A DNA stretch of 64,000 nucleotides from Rhabditoides inermis. Taxonomy: Eukaryota > Nematoda > Chromadorea > Rhabditida > Rhabditidae. The notes under the pieces were generated by a model. That model did no database searches. It was given only the letters and a program-made list of their open reading frames with translations, and was not told where the DNA came from. The stretch lies in NCBI GenBank assembly GCA_963966185.1, contig CAWZYM010000099.1, positions 21,001-85,000 of the forward strand, written 5' to 3'. Shown one piece after another: positions 49,140-59,445 of the stretch. A program made the position numbers and the translations under genes. Every line of letters starts with the position of its first letter. The first letter of the stretch is position 1.

Positions 49140-49654
49140 CTACTTCTTCTTTCCGGCGGTGATGTTGAGGACACCACGGGAGGAGAGGTGCGACTTGAGA
49201 GTGGCGACGTCCACGTCAGCGGGGAGCTGGAAGCAGGTGGTTAGAACTTTTTCTGACAAAAGACCCTCAAAAAATTCTTTTTGCATCATAATGTGGCTTT
49301 TTGATACATAATCGAGTCTGACCTCGCCACGTTGTGAATTTTGCCGAACCTGGTGTGGCTTGTGTGCGCTATTTTGACAGTCTCTCTTGCGCCCCCTCTC
49401 TATCTCTCTCGCTCCCACTCGTTCGTATTCCACTCGTCAGATTGTAGTTTTGGAGACTCCTCCCGTCTCACAGTTTATTCTATGTGAGAAAGCGTTCGGG
49501 AAAAAAAGTTTCAGGGTTCACAGCGGGCACAAAACAAAAAGCGCGAGAATGAGTAATGCGAAGTGATCGCTTAGGGAACTGAATTACCAAATCCCCCTTT
49601 CTTATACTCTTTCTCCCTCTCTCTCTCCTCTCCCCCCCTCTCTTCCCCGTCTCT

Positions 49655-49701
<47 letters not shown>

Positions 49702-50288
49702 CTTGTAGCTGCGGTGCACCTCCCTGGCCACCGATCCGTGCTCGTCGTTGCGCACCTCGTGGCGACAGTTGATCAGCAGATCCTGTCCGGTTACCTTCAC
49801 CTGAAACATTTTCACTTCTTCACTGCTCCTTCTCCTCCTCCACTGCACCTACACTGCTCCTCTGTCCAACTTCTCACTTCTCCAATGTCATTGTTCCTAA
49901 TCATTGCTCCTTCTCCTGCTCTACTGCCCATCCACTTTCCCTCTTTCCAATCACTGTTTCTTTCACTTCTCCTTACTACTCCAACACTTCTCCTTCCTCT
50001 CCGTCTCTTGCTCCTACATCTTCTCCTGTTCCACTTCTCATCCCACTGCCTTCTCTTTCTCCTCCTCCGTCCTCCTACTGATCCCTTTTCTTCTTCTCCG
50101 CTACTTCTCCACGACTGCTCCTTCCACTACTTCTCCTTTTCCACTGCTCCTTCTCCACTACTCTTCCTCCTCCTCCTCCAATGTCTTGCACCCACCTCGA
50201 TCTCGTTGGGTGTGAAGAACTGCACGTCGAGTCCCACCTCGAACTTGTCCGCGTTGTTGTGAACCTACAAGCATATTACTGACAACCT

Positions 50289-50355
<67 letters not shown>

Positions 50356-50469
50356 GGGGAGGGAGAGAAAAAGGGAGCGTTCTCCTACCTTGACGACTCC
50401 ATCGTTGTTCTGCAGGGGCCAGTCCCACGTCTCTCCAGCCCACTCGTGCGACAGAGGAATGGTGGTCAT
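49140..50469 (-). CDS. hsp-12: Small heat shock protein, HSP-12 type
   Basis: Four minus-strand exons (50389-50469, 50196-50264, 49702-49800, 49140-49226) give 111 residues. The product reads MTTIPLSHEWAGETWDWPLQ, then NNDGVVKVHNNADKFEVGLD, FFTPNEIEVKVTGQDLLINC, EVRNDEHGSVAREVHRSYKL and SHLSSRGVLNITAGKKK. It is an alpha-crystallin domain with almost no N- or C-terminal extension and no IXI motif, like the nematode-specific 12-kDa small HSPs, which act poorly or not at all as chaperones in known members. TTGTCTTCTAG lies two bases before the ATG, suggesting splicing or trans-splicing at the start. The third intron contains a CT/C-rich tract. PDIA4 lies 524 bp upstream on the same strand. Confidence 0.92.
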
Positions 50470-50992
50470 GTCTAGAAGACAAGCAGTGAGTGCTGGGACA
50501 AAGAGCAACTATGCAAAGTGAACGGCGGCGGAACAGCCCGAGGGGCAGATTACTGCAAGATCGGAGAGGAGAGAGAGGAGTGAGAGAGTGTGTGATGAGA
50601 GGAGGGCGCAGAGGCACGTCTGTTACACAGTGACAGTCGCGCGCGGGGTGAGGCGGCGGCGGCAGAGAGGGTCCGCTACTATCGCCGAGCCTTTATACCA
50701 CACGCACGGGCGGATCTCGCTAGTGAGAGAGAGATCTCCCCCCGAACCAAACAAACACACTCCAGTCGCGCCATCTCGAAACAGCCAGACACTGTCCGAG
50801 TGCACGTAGTCATCACAGAGCACTCCTGAACCCGAGTATACAGTACTACAGTAACACAGACAAGCCGCAAAGACACTTTATTGCTCAATACGAGAAAAGA
50901 GAGAAGATCACAGTACACGTAGCGCACAACAACGAACAAAATGGATGCATAGAAAAGACACTGAGGTTTGTTTTGGGGCTGTTTCGCTCTGT
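50470..50992 (-). other. Spacer upstream of the small HSP gene
   Basis: A 523-bp spacer downstream of PDIA4 and upstream of the HSP gene. On the minus strand a TATAAAG (50692-50698) lies about 225 bp before the HSP start and could be a promoter. No convincing heat shock element was seen. Confidence 0.4.
50692..50698 (-). promoter_or_regulatory. Candidate TATA box for the small HSP gene
   Basis: TATAAAG on the minus strand in an otherwise GC-rich context, about 225 bp upstream of the HSP ATG. Confidence 0.3.
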
Positions 50993-51561
50993 CTACAACT
51001 CCTCCTTCGTCTCCTTCTTTGCGCCGCGGAACGAGGCGACAGAGTGCTGGCCCATAAACTTCTTCAGATCGTCCAGGTCGCGGTTGCCAGTGTACTGGAT
51101 CGGCGCCTTCTGGAAATGAAAACGAAGTCAGCACTGCTCCTTCTCCTCCTCCCACTCCTCCTCCTCCACCGCTCACCTTGCCTCCCTTGGGCGCAAAGAA
51201 TATGGTGGGGAATCCCTGTACGGGGTAGTCTGCGGGGGCGTCGTTGGCGGTGGCGTCGAACTTGGCCAGCACGAGGTTCGGCTCCGTCTTCGCCAGCTCG
51301 GCTGCCAGCTGCTCGTACTTGGGCTCGAACGCCTGAAACAGAGAAATGTGTCATAATTCGATATCACATTTACATATGTACAATATACATTTTCTGGTAA
51401 TTTACAGTGTCTCTTATTATTGTGTTGGATCAAATCTTTTGGATTACTCGTTACAAGTTGTATATTACTCGTTACAAACGATCCGAGGCGGCGCGCTTTG
51501 TTCTTCCCATACACGTAATCCGAAACTCTACTACTCTTACGTGATCTGCGAGGTCATGAGG

Positions 51562-51600
<39 letters not shown>

Positions 51601-52189
51601 CCTCTCCCTCCACTCTCTCCACTCCCACATCCGTACAGTACCCTCCTTCTAGTGCAAACAAAGTGCGTTCCCTCAGCTTCTCTCCCTCACTCCTTTACGG
51701 CGCCAAACAAACACTTCTCTCTCCGCCCCAAAATGAGCCCTCGACGGTCAAACAGTGGCACACACGCGGAGAGATATACGAGATCCCGTGATCGATCGGC
51801 CGCTCACATCTCGGTGACAGAGGGACCAAGTTATGATCTACCTCCCTCCGCCCCCCCCCCCCCTCTCTCTCCCTTCCCCCCTACCTTGCAGTGTCCGCAC
51901 CACGGCGCGTAGAACTCGATGAGCACGTCCTTGGTCTCATCCAGGACAATCTTGTCGAACGTCGACGCGACAACCGCCTTCAGCGGCCCGTTGTTGTTCC
52001 TGGGCAGAGGGGCCGACTTGACGAAGGGCTTGGCCTTTCCGGAGCTGATCTTCTTCATAAAGGCGGCGAGGTTCTCGTCCAGCTCGCCGTCAAACTCATC
52101 CGCGTCCATCGGGTACTTCTTGCCGTCGTAGCCGAAGACGATCACGTTGTGCTCCAAACCAGAGTCGCCTGGAGAGAGGGGTGATGAGA

Positions 52190-52241
<52 letters not shown>

Positions 52242-52339
52242 GCGTACCCAGTCCCACAGCGGCCAGCTCGTCGGCAAACTCCTCTTCGTCCGACACGGCA
52301 AAGTTGTACTTGTCCTTCTGGTACTGAAACGAGACGGAT

Positions 52340-52382
<43 letters not shown>

Positions 52383-52864
52383 GTCTTTGTCTCTGTCTCT
52401 TTCCCCTCTCTCTCCCGATCTCTCCCTCTCCCCACCTTGGTGGCGAAGGGAATGATCTTCTGGCGCCAGTACTCGGATCCCTCACGGTACTGCAGAGAGA
52501 AGTCGGCGTTGTAGTAGACGACGACCAGAGGGTTCTTGTGGTAGCTGTAAAGGAAAGGGGTGAGGAGAAGGAGAAGAAGGAGAAGGAGCAGGTAGCAGCC
52601 ATCACTCACCGGTTGGCGACGTTCTTCTTGGTCCTCTTTCCGACCAGGGGGCGGCAGTGCTCGCGCAGGAACGAGACAATGTTCTCCGCCTCTCCTCCGA
52701 CCTTGTGGTACGTGCGAGTCTTCGGCTCAAACTTGGACGAGAAGATGGCGGGATAGAAGATGATCACGTCGTTCGGCTTCGCGTCAAACTTGGCAAACAC
52801 GGACGGGTCGGAGGTGTAGCCCATCTTGTACTCCTCCTGCAAAGAGACGAGGGTGAGAGGGTGA

Positions 52865-52905
<41 letters not shown>

Positions 52906-53104
52906 AGACTCACCGATCGCGCCAGCTCGGCTGCCTCGACGAACGTCTGCAGCTCCTTCTCCTCACGCTCCTCGAAGAATCCAATGACGGTGACGTCATC
53001 CTTCTGCATGAATCGCTCCACCTCCTTGAGAGAGGCCAGCGGCTGCGCGGCCGGACGAGACTGCTCCAGAAGGTACTTGACGATACCTGGAGACAATGAC
53101 GTCA

Positions 53105-53147
<43 letters not shown>

Positions 53148-54174
53148 ACTCACCGGCAGCGTCGCGGGGGCCGTCGTACGTGTAGGGGTGCTGCTTGCGG
53201 AACATCTTCATCGTGGGATAGCCTCCAATGTCGAACTTCTTTCCGAGCTCCTTCTCGACAGTCGCGTCCACCTTGGCCAGCTTGATCGCCTTGCCCTGCG
53301 CCTGAAACATTTTGATTGATTGATTGACTTTGATTGAACAATTCCTTATGGAACATTATTCATCGATTGATTGACAAAGACAGGTGGACGTCATACCTTG
53401 AACTGCTTGGCGGCCTTCTCGTACTCGGGCGCGATCTTCTTGCAGTGTCCGCACCACGGCGCGTAGAACTTGACGACGACAAAGTCGTTCTCCTCGAGGA
53501 ACGCGTCGAACGTGGCCTCGGTGAGCGCGACCACCTCCTCGGGCGGCGGCTTGTACGACGGATCCACGCGCGGCATGATCCACTCCACGATACCTGCACA
53601 ATCTCATGTATCCTCACGCACTCTCTACCGCAATGACACGTCATCTCTCTGTTTCTTTTATGTTTCGTGTGGCATTGTCACAACTCACGTTTTCCGCGCA
53701 CTACATATAGATGTATAGATCTGCACTCACCCTGCGCGTCCCTCGGTCCGTCGTAGTCCATCGGCTGTCCGTCCTTCCAGAACTTGAGCGTGGGGAAGCC
53801 CTGGATGTCGAAGCGCTTGGCCAGTTCCGTCTCGATGGTGGCGTCGACCTTGGCGAGCGGAGTGGGCACCTGACCCGCGGCCTTCTCGTACTCGGGCGCC
53901 AGCGTCTTGCAGTGACCGCACCTGCATGAGAAAAGAGATGGTGAACATAGTTTCGATTTCTGTTATTAGACCAAGCATCTTTCGACGCTCAGTTCACGAA
54001 TGCTCACCAGGGCGCGTAGAACTTGACGAGCGTGGTGGGGTTGGCCTTGATGAACGCGTCAAAGTTCTTGTCGGTGAGTATGGTGATGCCCTCGTCCGTC
54101 TCGTACTCCAGCTCCTCGTCCGCGCGAACCGCCACCGCAGCCGCCGCCACCAACAACAGCCACAACAGCCGCAT
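50993..54174 (-). CDS. PDIA4: Protein disulfide isomerase A4 (ERp72)
   Basis: An ER-lumen thiol oxidoreductase that forms and rearranges disulfides in secretory proteins. The signal peptide is [18 protein letters not shown]. Three thioredoxin domains each hold APWCGHCK: the first is interrupted by an intron between W and C near 54007, the second is near 53440-53460, and the third is near 51890-51910. Conserved partners are [35 protein letters not shown] and [14 protein letters not shown]. Two redox-inactive b-type regions lie between the second and third ([35 protein letters not shown]). The C-terminus KKETKEEL carries the KEEL retention signal, as in vertebrate ERp72. Introns hold GA/CT tracts and a C-run (51851-51863). 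Confidence 0.95.
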
Positions 54175-54851
54175 CCTGTACGGCGAGTATGAACACTCAC
54201 TCGAAATCGATACACGAATTTGAGGTCAACGACGGTGCGAAATAGTGAGCGCGACACGCGGCGACAATGAATGGTCAGTGGCACACAAACGCACTACACG
54301 TGAACCGTGCGAGATAAGGAGTGATGGCGGATCGATGGGGGCAGGGAGTGTGTGGAATGGCGGAAGGCGAGTGAGTGACCGAGGGTTTGTTTGATCGACT
54401 CGACCCGCCCAGGATGGCACGGCACGACGCTCGCCAAACAGAAAAGACACTGCCGGCATGCACTGTTTGCAGTGAGAATGGCCGGCGGGTCACTCGCTTT
54501 CCAGAACTGTCTGTCTCAACACTCGCAGGGAAGCCACGCAATGGCAATTACGTGGCACTGCGGGCAGCGACTCGCGGCGGAGAAATCACGTATCATATTG
54601 ATAGAACATACATATCATAGAACATACATATCATAAAACAGACTACCCATCAGACAAACAGTCTCCTAATGAGGGATTGGCGGCCGAGGTAGAGGATATC
54701 CACCTTGCGTGTTTGTTCTGCGGATCACTTAAAAGGTCACGGGTCAATCTACCTATCGAATGCTAATGCAAGTCCCAGCCATTTCAAACGCGGTGAGACA
54801 AGAGGAAAGATCATTTCTACACATTTTCTGTTTCACTCGGGCGGATTCCGA
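54175..54851. other. Divergent intergenic region
   Basis: Shared upstream region of PDIA4 (-) and the small membrane-protein gene (+). It has two short CATACATATCAT repeats near 54607-54633. An undetected 5' exon of the plus-strand gene could lie here. No unfolded-protein-response element was recognised with confidence. Confidence 0.4.
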
Positions 54852-55402
54852 ATGGATTCCATGGGGGTGAGAGGCAATCCGTGGATGGGAAGCAGTACAT
54901 CACGTTCAGGGTTTCGCATACGGCTGCTACGCTATCAACTTTCTCGTGGTCACTCTGACCATCGTAGCAGTGGTCTATGCATTCATCAGGAACAAGGTTC
55001 GCATATGCGTGTTTCTTCATCAAACGAAATGTTCGTTCAGGCCGTGAAAGAGCTGGATGGAGTCAGCTCGCTTTTCCTCTTGGCCATTGAAGGGGTGGCG
55101 TGCCTGCAAGCACCCATGGCGGTTGCGTGCGCCCTCGCCGTTCAACAAGGAATACACATAACAGATGTAAGCAACATAATGACAAGTCATGCTATAATGC
55201 ATTCATTCAGATTGCCGCAGAGTACAGAAAGGACTTCGATGCACGTCGCAATGCGGTACAGGCAGCACTGCGTCCCGATCCGCTCACCACATTCTTCGTT
55301 GCACGGTCCAAGTTCATCATCAACGGATGCACCTTCCTGGATCAGTGGCTGCTCCCCCTCCCCCCTAGTCCGCTCCTACTACCAAATAGAGCAACCACTT
55401 AA
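54852..55402 (+). CDS. Putative small membrane protein, unknown
   Basis: Exons join as MDSMG, then GFAYGCYAINFLVVTLTIVA and VVYAFIRNK (a clear transmembrane helix with a positive end). AVKELDGVSSLFLLAIEGVA and CLQAPMAVACALAVQQGIHI follow. The last exon gives IAAEYRKDFDARRNAVQAAL and FFVARSKFIINGCTFLDQW, with a stop at 55402. The estimated length is about 150 residues. Splice sites (GTTCGC and GTAAGC donors, TTCAG acceptors) are good for the last three exons. The 15-bp first exon is weak, so the true start may be upstream. A canonical AATAAA 49 bases past the stop supports a real gene. No family was recognised. Confidence 0.6.
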
Positions 55403-55450
55403 AAAGTATGGGTAGCAGATATAGGGAATCAAATGGTTTCGCTGTTCGAG

Positions 55451-55468
55451 AATAAAACTAGTTTTATT
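55451..55468. terminator. Palindromic bidirectional poly(A) signal
   Basis: AATAAAACTAGTTTTATT is a perfect 18-bp palindrome. It gives AATAAA on the plus strand, 49 bases after the membrane-protein stop, and AATAAA on the minus strand, 38 bases after the UQCR10 stop. One site can therefore end both convergent transcripts. Confidence 0.75.
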
Positions 55469-55505
55469 TAAATCGATTTATGTACTATACTATCATTTCG
55501 AGTTC

Positions 55506-55767
55506 TTAGAGGGTAGCCTTCACGTCCTTCCACTGCTTTCCCTTGTTGGTCTGCAAAACAAAACCTCAGTTCCCCGTGACACATCACGCAACAAAACACA
55601 AACCAGGCGAAAAGAAATCTAATGTTAGTACATACCTGATCCCAGTAGAGGTTGGTGGCACCATCAAGAGTGTAGTTGAAGACGAACGCTCCAACGGCCG
55701 AAGCCAGGAAAAGGGTGGAGAAGCGGCGAGTGATGCCGTTGTACACAAGCGAGCCAACACCAGCCAT
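55506..55767 (-). CDS. UQCR10: Cytochrome bc1 complex subunit 9 (UQCR10/QCR9)
   Basis: A small inner-membrane subunit of respiratory complex III that contacts the Rieske and cytochrome c1 proteins. Two exons (about 55638-55767 and 55506-55550) encode about 58 residues: MAGVGSLVYNGITRRFSTLF, then LASAVGAFVFNYTLDGATNL, YWDQ and TNKGKQWKDVKATL. The layout matches the family: a short basic N-terminus, RRxST-type start of the helix, one hydrophobic segment, then N-x-GK-x-WK near the end. Length equals that of other animal UQCR10 proteins (about 60). The frame is intact. Confidence 0.9.
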
Positions 55768-56653
55768 CTGAATAAAAAATTATATCATTCAGGAAATACA
55801 CATTTGAAAAGTATTCATTTGTAAAATATTACTTCACCACCAAAAGTAAACGCAAATCAAATGAACGATAATTCGGTGGGAGACACATACATTGTATTCA
55901 GTTAAACAACAATATAATAATAAACGAAAAGTTATGCTTATTTCTAGGATAAAAACATAACAGAGATTAAGAGAAATCGTATTGAGAAAGAGAAACGTGA
56001 CATAGATGAAACGAATTCAATCGTATAAACGCACTGAACACGCAAACTGCTCACGTAAAGACCCGCTTATTAAACTTATATGAAAAGAAGGTGCCTTAAC
56101 GGAAAATCAACAATAATAATTAACAAACCAAATAAACAAAATGACGTTCATCAACATGTTGTTGAAGCACGAGTCCGCCTGTTCACGGACGGTGCAAAAT
56201 ATACCGTACCCATTGCAAAAATTTTCAACCAGCACACTTTGTCCCACAACGAAAACTAATAATGTTGACTGAGTATTTCTGCATTTACCACAGGAGCATT
56301 TTGACTGCGTATTTACTTTGGATGAATTTTTATAAGAATTTTGGGTTTTTTGCTTGTTTTGTTGATTGCTGTACGATTGCCGAAATTTTCTGTGTTGTTT
56401 GTGTTATGATCTTCGTGCGCTAATAATCCTATGTCGTTTGTATCATACCTCGAATCCTATGTCGATAATCAGAAAATTGAGCTCGTAGTATTCTTCTTGT
56501 ATATCTTCCATATGTCGTTTCAAAGTTTCTCTGTACGTTGGGTTTTAAGTTATCTATTCACGAAAATAATGTCAATGTTTGTGCTACACTGATTCCGCGA
56601 TTTAGTGTTTTGGGTCTTGTTTTGTTATACGCTTCTTTTTTGCAGGGGTAACC
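55768..56653. other. AT-rich divergent intergenic region
   Basis: An 890-bp AT-rich spacer, probably carrying the promoters of UQCR10 (-) and of the eL21-led gene cluster (+). CTTCTTTTTTGCAG ends at 56645, eight bases before the ATG, and is an SL1-type trans-splice acceptor candidate. No exon was recognised. Confidence 0.55.
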
Positions 56654-57196
56654 ATGACGAACAGCAATGGAATCAGGCGCGGAACGCGCTACATGTTCGC
56701 CCGTGACTTCCGTAAGCACGGTGTTGAGGCTCTCTCGACCTACTACCGCCAGTACAAGCGCGGAGACATCGTTGACGTCAAGGCCAACGGAGCCTTCCAG
56801 AAGGGAATGCCCCACAAGGCCTACCACGGAAGGACCGGAACCATCTTCAACGTCGCTAAGCGCGCCGTCGGAGTTATCGTCAACAAGCGCGTCAGGTGAG
56901 TATTTTCTCGTTCATTTACTTTTTTGTTTGTGTAGTTATTGCGATTTTGTAGGACCCGCATCATCCCCAAGCGCATCAACATCCGCGTCGAGCACATCAA
57001 GCCCTCCAAGTGCCGTGAGGATTTCCTGAACCGCGTCAAGGCTAACGAGGCCAAGAAGGCTGAGGCTAAGAAGGCTGGACTCCCCGCGCCCCTGCTGAAG
57101 CGTCTCCCCGTCGCTCCCCGCCCGGCTCATCTCCTGAAGATGAAGAAGCAGACTGTCGAGGATCTGGCTCCCGTCAGGTTCGAGATTGTCGCTTAA
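56654..57196 (+). CDS. rpl-21: 60S ribosomal protein eL21
   Basis: A structural protein of the large cytosolic ribosomal subunit. Two exons are split by a short intron at about 56896-56953. The product starts [20 protein letters not shown] and continues [60 protein letters not shown] and ends [13 protein letters not shown], about 161 residues. It is intact and strongly conserved. Codon usage is strongly biased to C-ending codons, as expected for a highly expressed gene. It is the first gene of a closely spaced plus-strand cluster; UBA3 starts 129 bp after its stop. Confidence 0.97.
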
Positions 57197-57313
57197 ATTG
57201 TTTGTTGTTGATAAACTGTTTCTCAACGTTAGTTACTGCGGTGCGTTTGTGTTTGTTGGGTTTTCGTTACCCTTGCATATTTGTTTGTCGAAGTGTTAGT
57301 TTTGTGCATTGTC

Positions 57314-57323
57314 CATATCGTAG
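57314..57323 (+). promoter_or_regulatory. Trans-splice acceptor candidate for UBA3
   Basis: CATATCGTAG ends two bases before the UBA3 ATG, in the 129-bp spacer after eL21. Operon downstream genes in nematodes usually receive SL2-type leaders at such sites. Confidence 0.45.
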
Positions 57324-57325
57324 GA

Positions 57326-59244
57326 ATGAGTGAGGTGTCGGTCGACAATACAGCGAACGACAAATGGAGAGATTTGAGAAGATTGACTGATCGGGCATCT
57401 AAGTTTGCTCCATCGTACTTCGATCCTACCTCCAATGTAAGTGTTAAAGTTCTGAGAATTATGCACACCAGTGTACTTTAGAACTTGGCAACTGTGCAGG
57501 AGTGCAAGATTCTTGTAGTTGGAGCTGGAGGATTGGGCTGTGAATTGTTAAAGAATCTGGTTAGTTCGTCGTCATCTTGAAAGTTTAGGGTAGTTCATCC
57601 TTGTGTGTTTAGGCATTGTCTGGTTTCCGCAACATCGATGTCATTGACATGGACACTATCGATCTATCGAATCTGAATCGTCAGTTTTTGTTCCGGTCGG
57701 TACTGAATTAGCCTAATTTTGCATAAAATCAAGTTTAGTGAAGCTGACGTTGGAAAGTCGAAGGCCGAAGTCGCTGCCGAGTTTATTCGCAAGAGAGTAC
57801 ATGGAGTCAATGTTGCAGCGTTAGTTCAATTTGTATCCTCTTGTACTACTATTTCATTATTATAGACACAATTGCCGAATCCAGGACTATGGATCCGAGT
57901 TCTACCGCCAATTCCACATGGTGGTGTGTGGACTCGACTCTATTGTTGCTCGTCGTTGGCTCAATGCGATGCTCTGTGATCTGGCTGTGGTGGAGAATGG
58001 GGAGCTCGATCAAGGAACTGTCATCCCTCTTATCGATGGGGGTACTGAGGGCTTCAAGGTAAATGATAATAAAAAAAATGACACTTCCAGAAAAGTATGT
58101 TATGAAATGGAATTATCTTTTTCTTTTTCAGGGAAACGCACGAGTGATTTATCCTCGCATGTCGCCCTGCGTTGAGTGCACCTTGGATCTGTACCCGCCT
58201 CAGGTATTTTTTTTGTTGTAAAATAGGTTATTAAATATGTATGTCACAGATAAACTTTCCCCTGTGCACGATCGCCCACACCCCTCGTCTGCCTGAACAC
58301 TGTGTTGAGTACGTGAAGGTGGTTATGTGGGACAAACTCGTGCCGTTTGATGGTGATTTTATTTATTAAACGACAGTTGGTTATGATTGAATACAGGCGC
58401 TACCTTGGATGCGGATGATCCGGCACATGTGGACTGGTGTCTAGAGCAGGCTTCCGAGCGCGCTGAGAAGTACGGTATCCGCGGCGTGGACAGGCGACTC
58501 ACTCAGGGAGTGCTGAAGAGAATCATCCCTGCTGTCGCCAGTACGAATGCTGTAATAGCTGGTACGTATCAATATCTCTTTCATAATCTCTTTTTTCTCG
58601 TTTTCAGCCTCCTGCGCTCTTGAGGCATTCAAGCTGGCAACCAAGTGAGTTTTTATCCCTTTTCCTTTGTTTGTGATACAGTATCATCATTTGTCGTATT
58701 TCAGTATTTCTAAGCCTATCGACAACTATCTCAACTTTACCGACATTGAGGGTGTGTATGTGGGCACGGTAAAGCTGGAGAAGAATGTGAGTATTTTACA
58801 ATGACAATATAGATGATGACGACACACATAATTTCAGCCCAACTGCGTTGTGTGCTCGCAAGAGTCGGTGACGATTGAGGTGGACAAGGACAGCACGTTC
58901 GGAGCGCTACTTGACAAGATCATGCAACAGTTGTGAGTCGAATAATGTTTGACCATGACTTATTAATTTTTGATTATTCCTTTCAGCCAGTTGAAGAACC
59001 CGAGTGTGCGCGCAGCAGAGGTACCCCTGTACGAGCTGAGTGAGATGTTCGGTCTGAAGGAGCAGAGTGAAGCAAATCTCGGGAAGAACGTTCGCGGTGA
59101 GTTCAGATATGTTAACGTTGTACATGTTATCTTTCAGAACTGATTAAAAGTGGACAGGAAATTCTGATCGCGGATGAGGTGCTGACGCAAGCGATCACTG
59201 TGGTCGTGCGGTACGATGAGGAGACGAATGAGGGAACAAAGTAG
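57326..59244 (+). CDS. rfl-1: NEDD8-activating E1 catalytic subunit UBA3
   Basis: UBA3 with APPBP1/NAE1 activates NEDD8 for cullin neddylation. The adenylation site is [16 protein letters not shown], followed by [36 protein letters not shown] and [18 protein letters not shown] match the family. Zinc-binding pairs are [12 protein letters not shown] and CVVCSQES. The catalytic cysteine lies in [20 protein letters not shown]. The C-terminal ubiquitin-fold region that recruits UBE2M is [19 protein letters not shown] onwards, ending DEETNEGTK. About 13 small exons give roughly 440 residues, the normal length. It is sandwiched between eL21 (129 bp upstream) and REV3 (about 200 bp downstream), consistent with an operon. 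Confidence 0.95.
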
Positions 59245-59325
59245 ACATGTTCTACTAGCTGTAATGTAAATTATGTGAAAATTACGAGTGTGTAACGAGT
59301 TCTGAGGATTTTGTATATAAATTTG

Positions 59326-59331
59326 AATAAA
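59326..59331 (+). terminator. Poly(A) signal AATAAA
   Basis: Canonical hexamer 82 bases past the UBA3 stop and about 115 bases before the REV3 start, the arrangement seen between operon genes. Confidence 0.65.
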
Positions 59332-59424
59332 CATCAGTTTTACTAGTTGTGTTGCACAAAGCGAACTGTTGCGATCGGTTTCATATCTCATTTTCAAAAA
59401 TGTTACGCGATGGTTGAAAATGTG

Positions 59425-59437
59425 TGGTAATACGCAG
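59425..59437 (+). promoter_or_regulatory. Trans-splice acceptor candidate for REV3
   Basis: GGTAATACGCAG-type acceptor eight bases before the first usable REV3 ATG. Confidence 0.35.
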
Positions 59438-59445
59438 ATGTTCTG

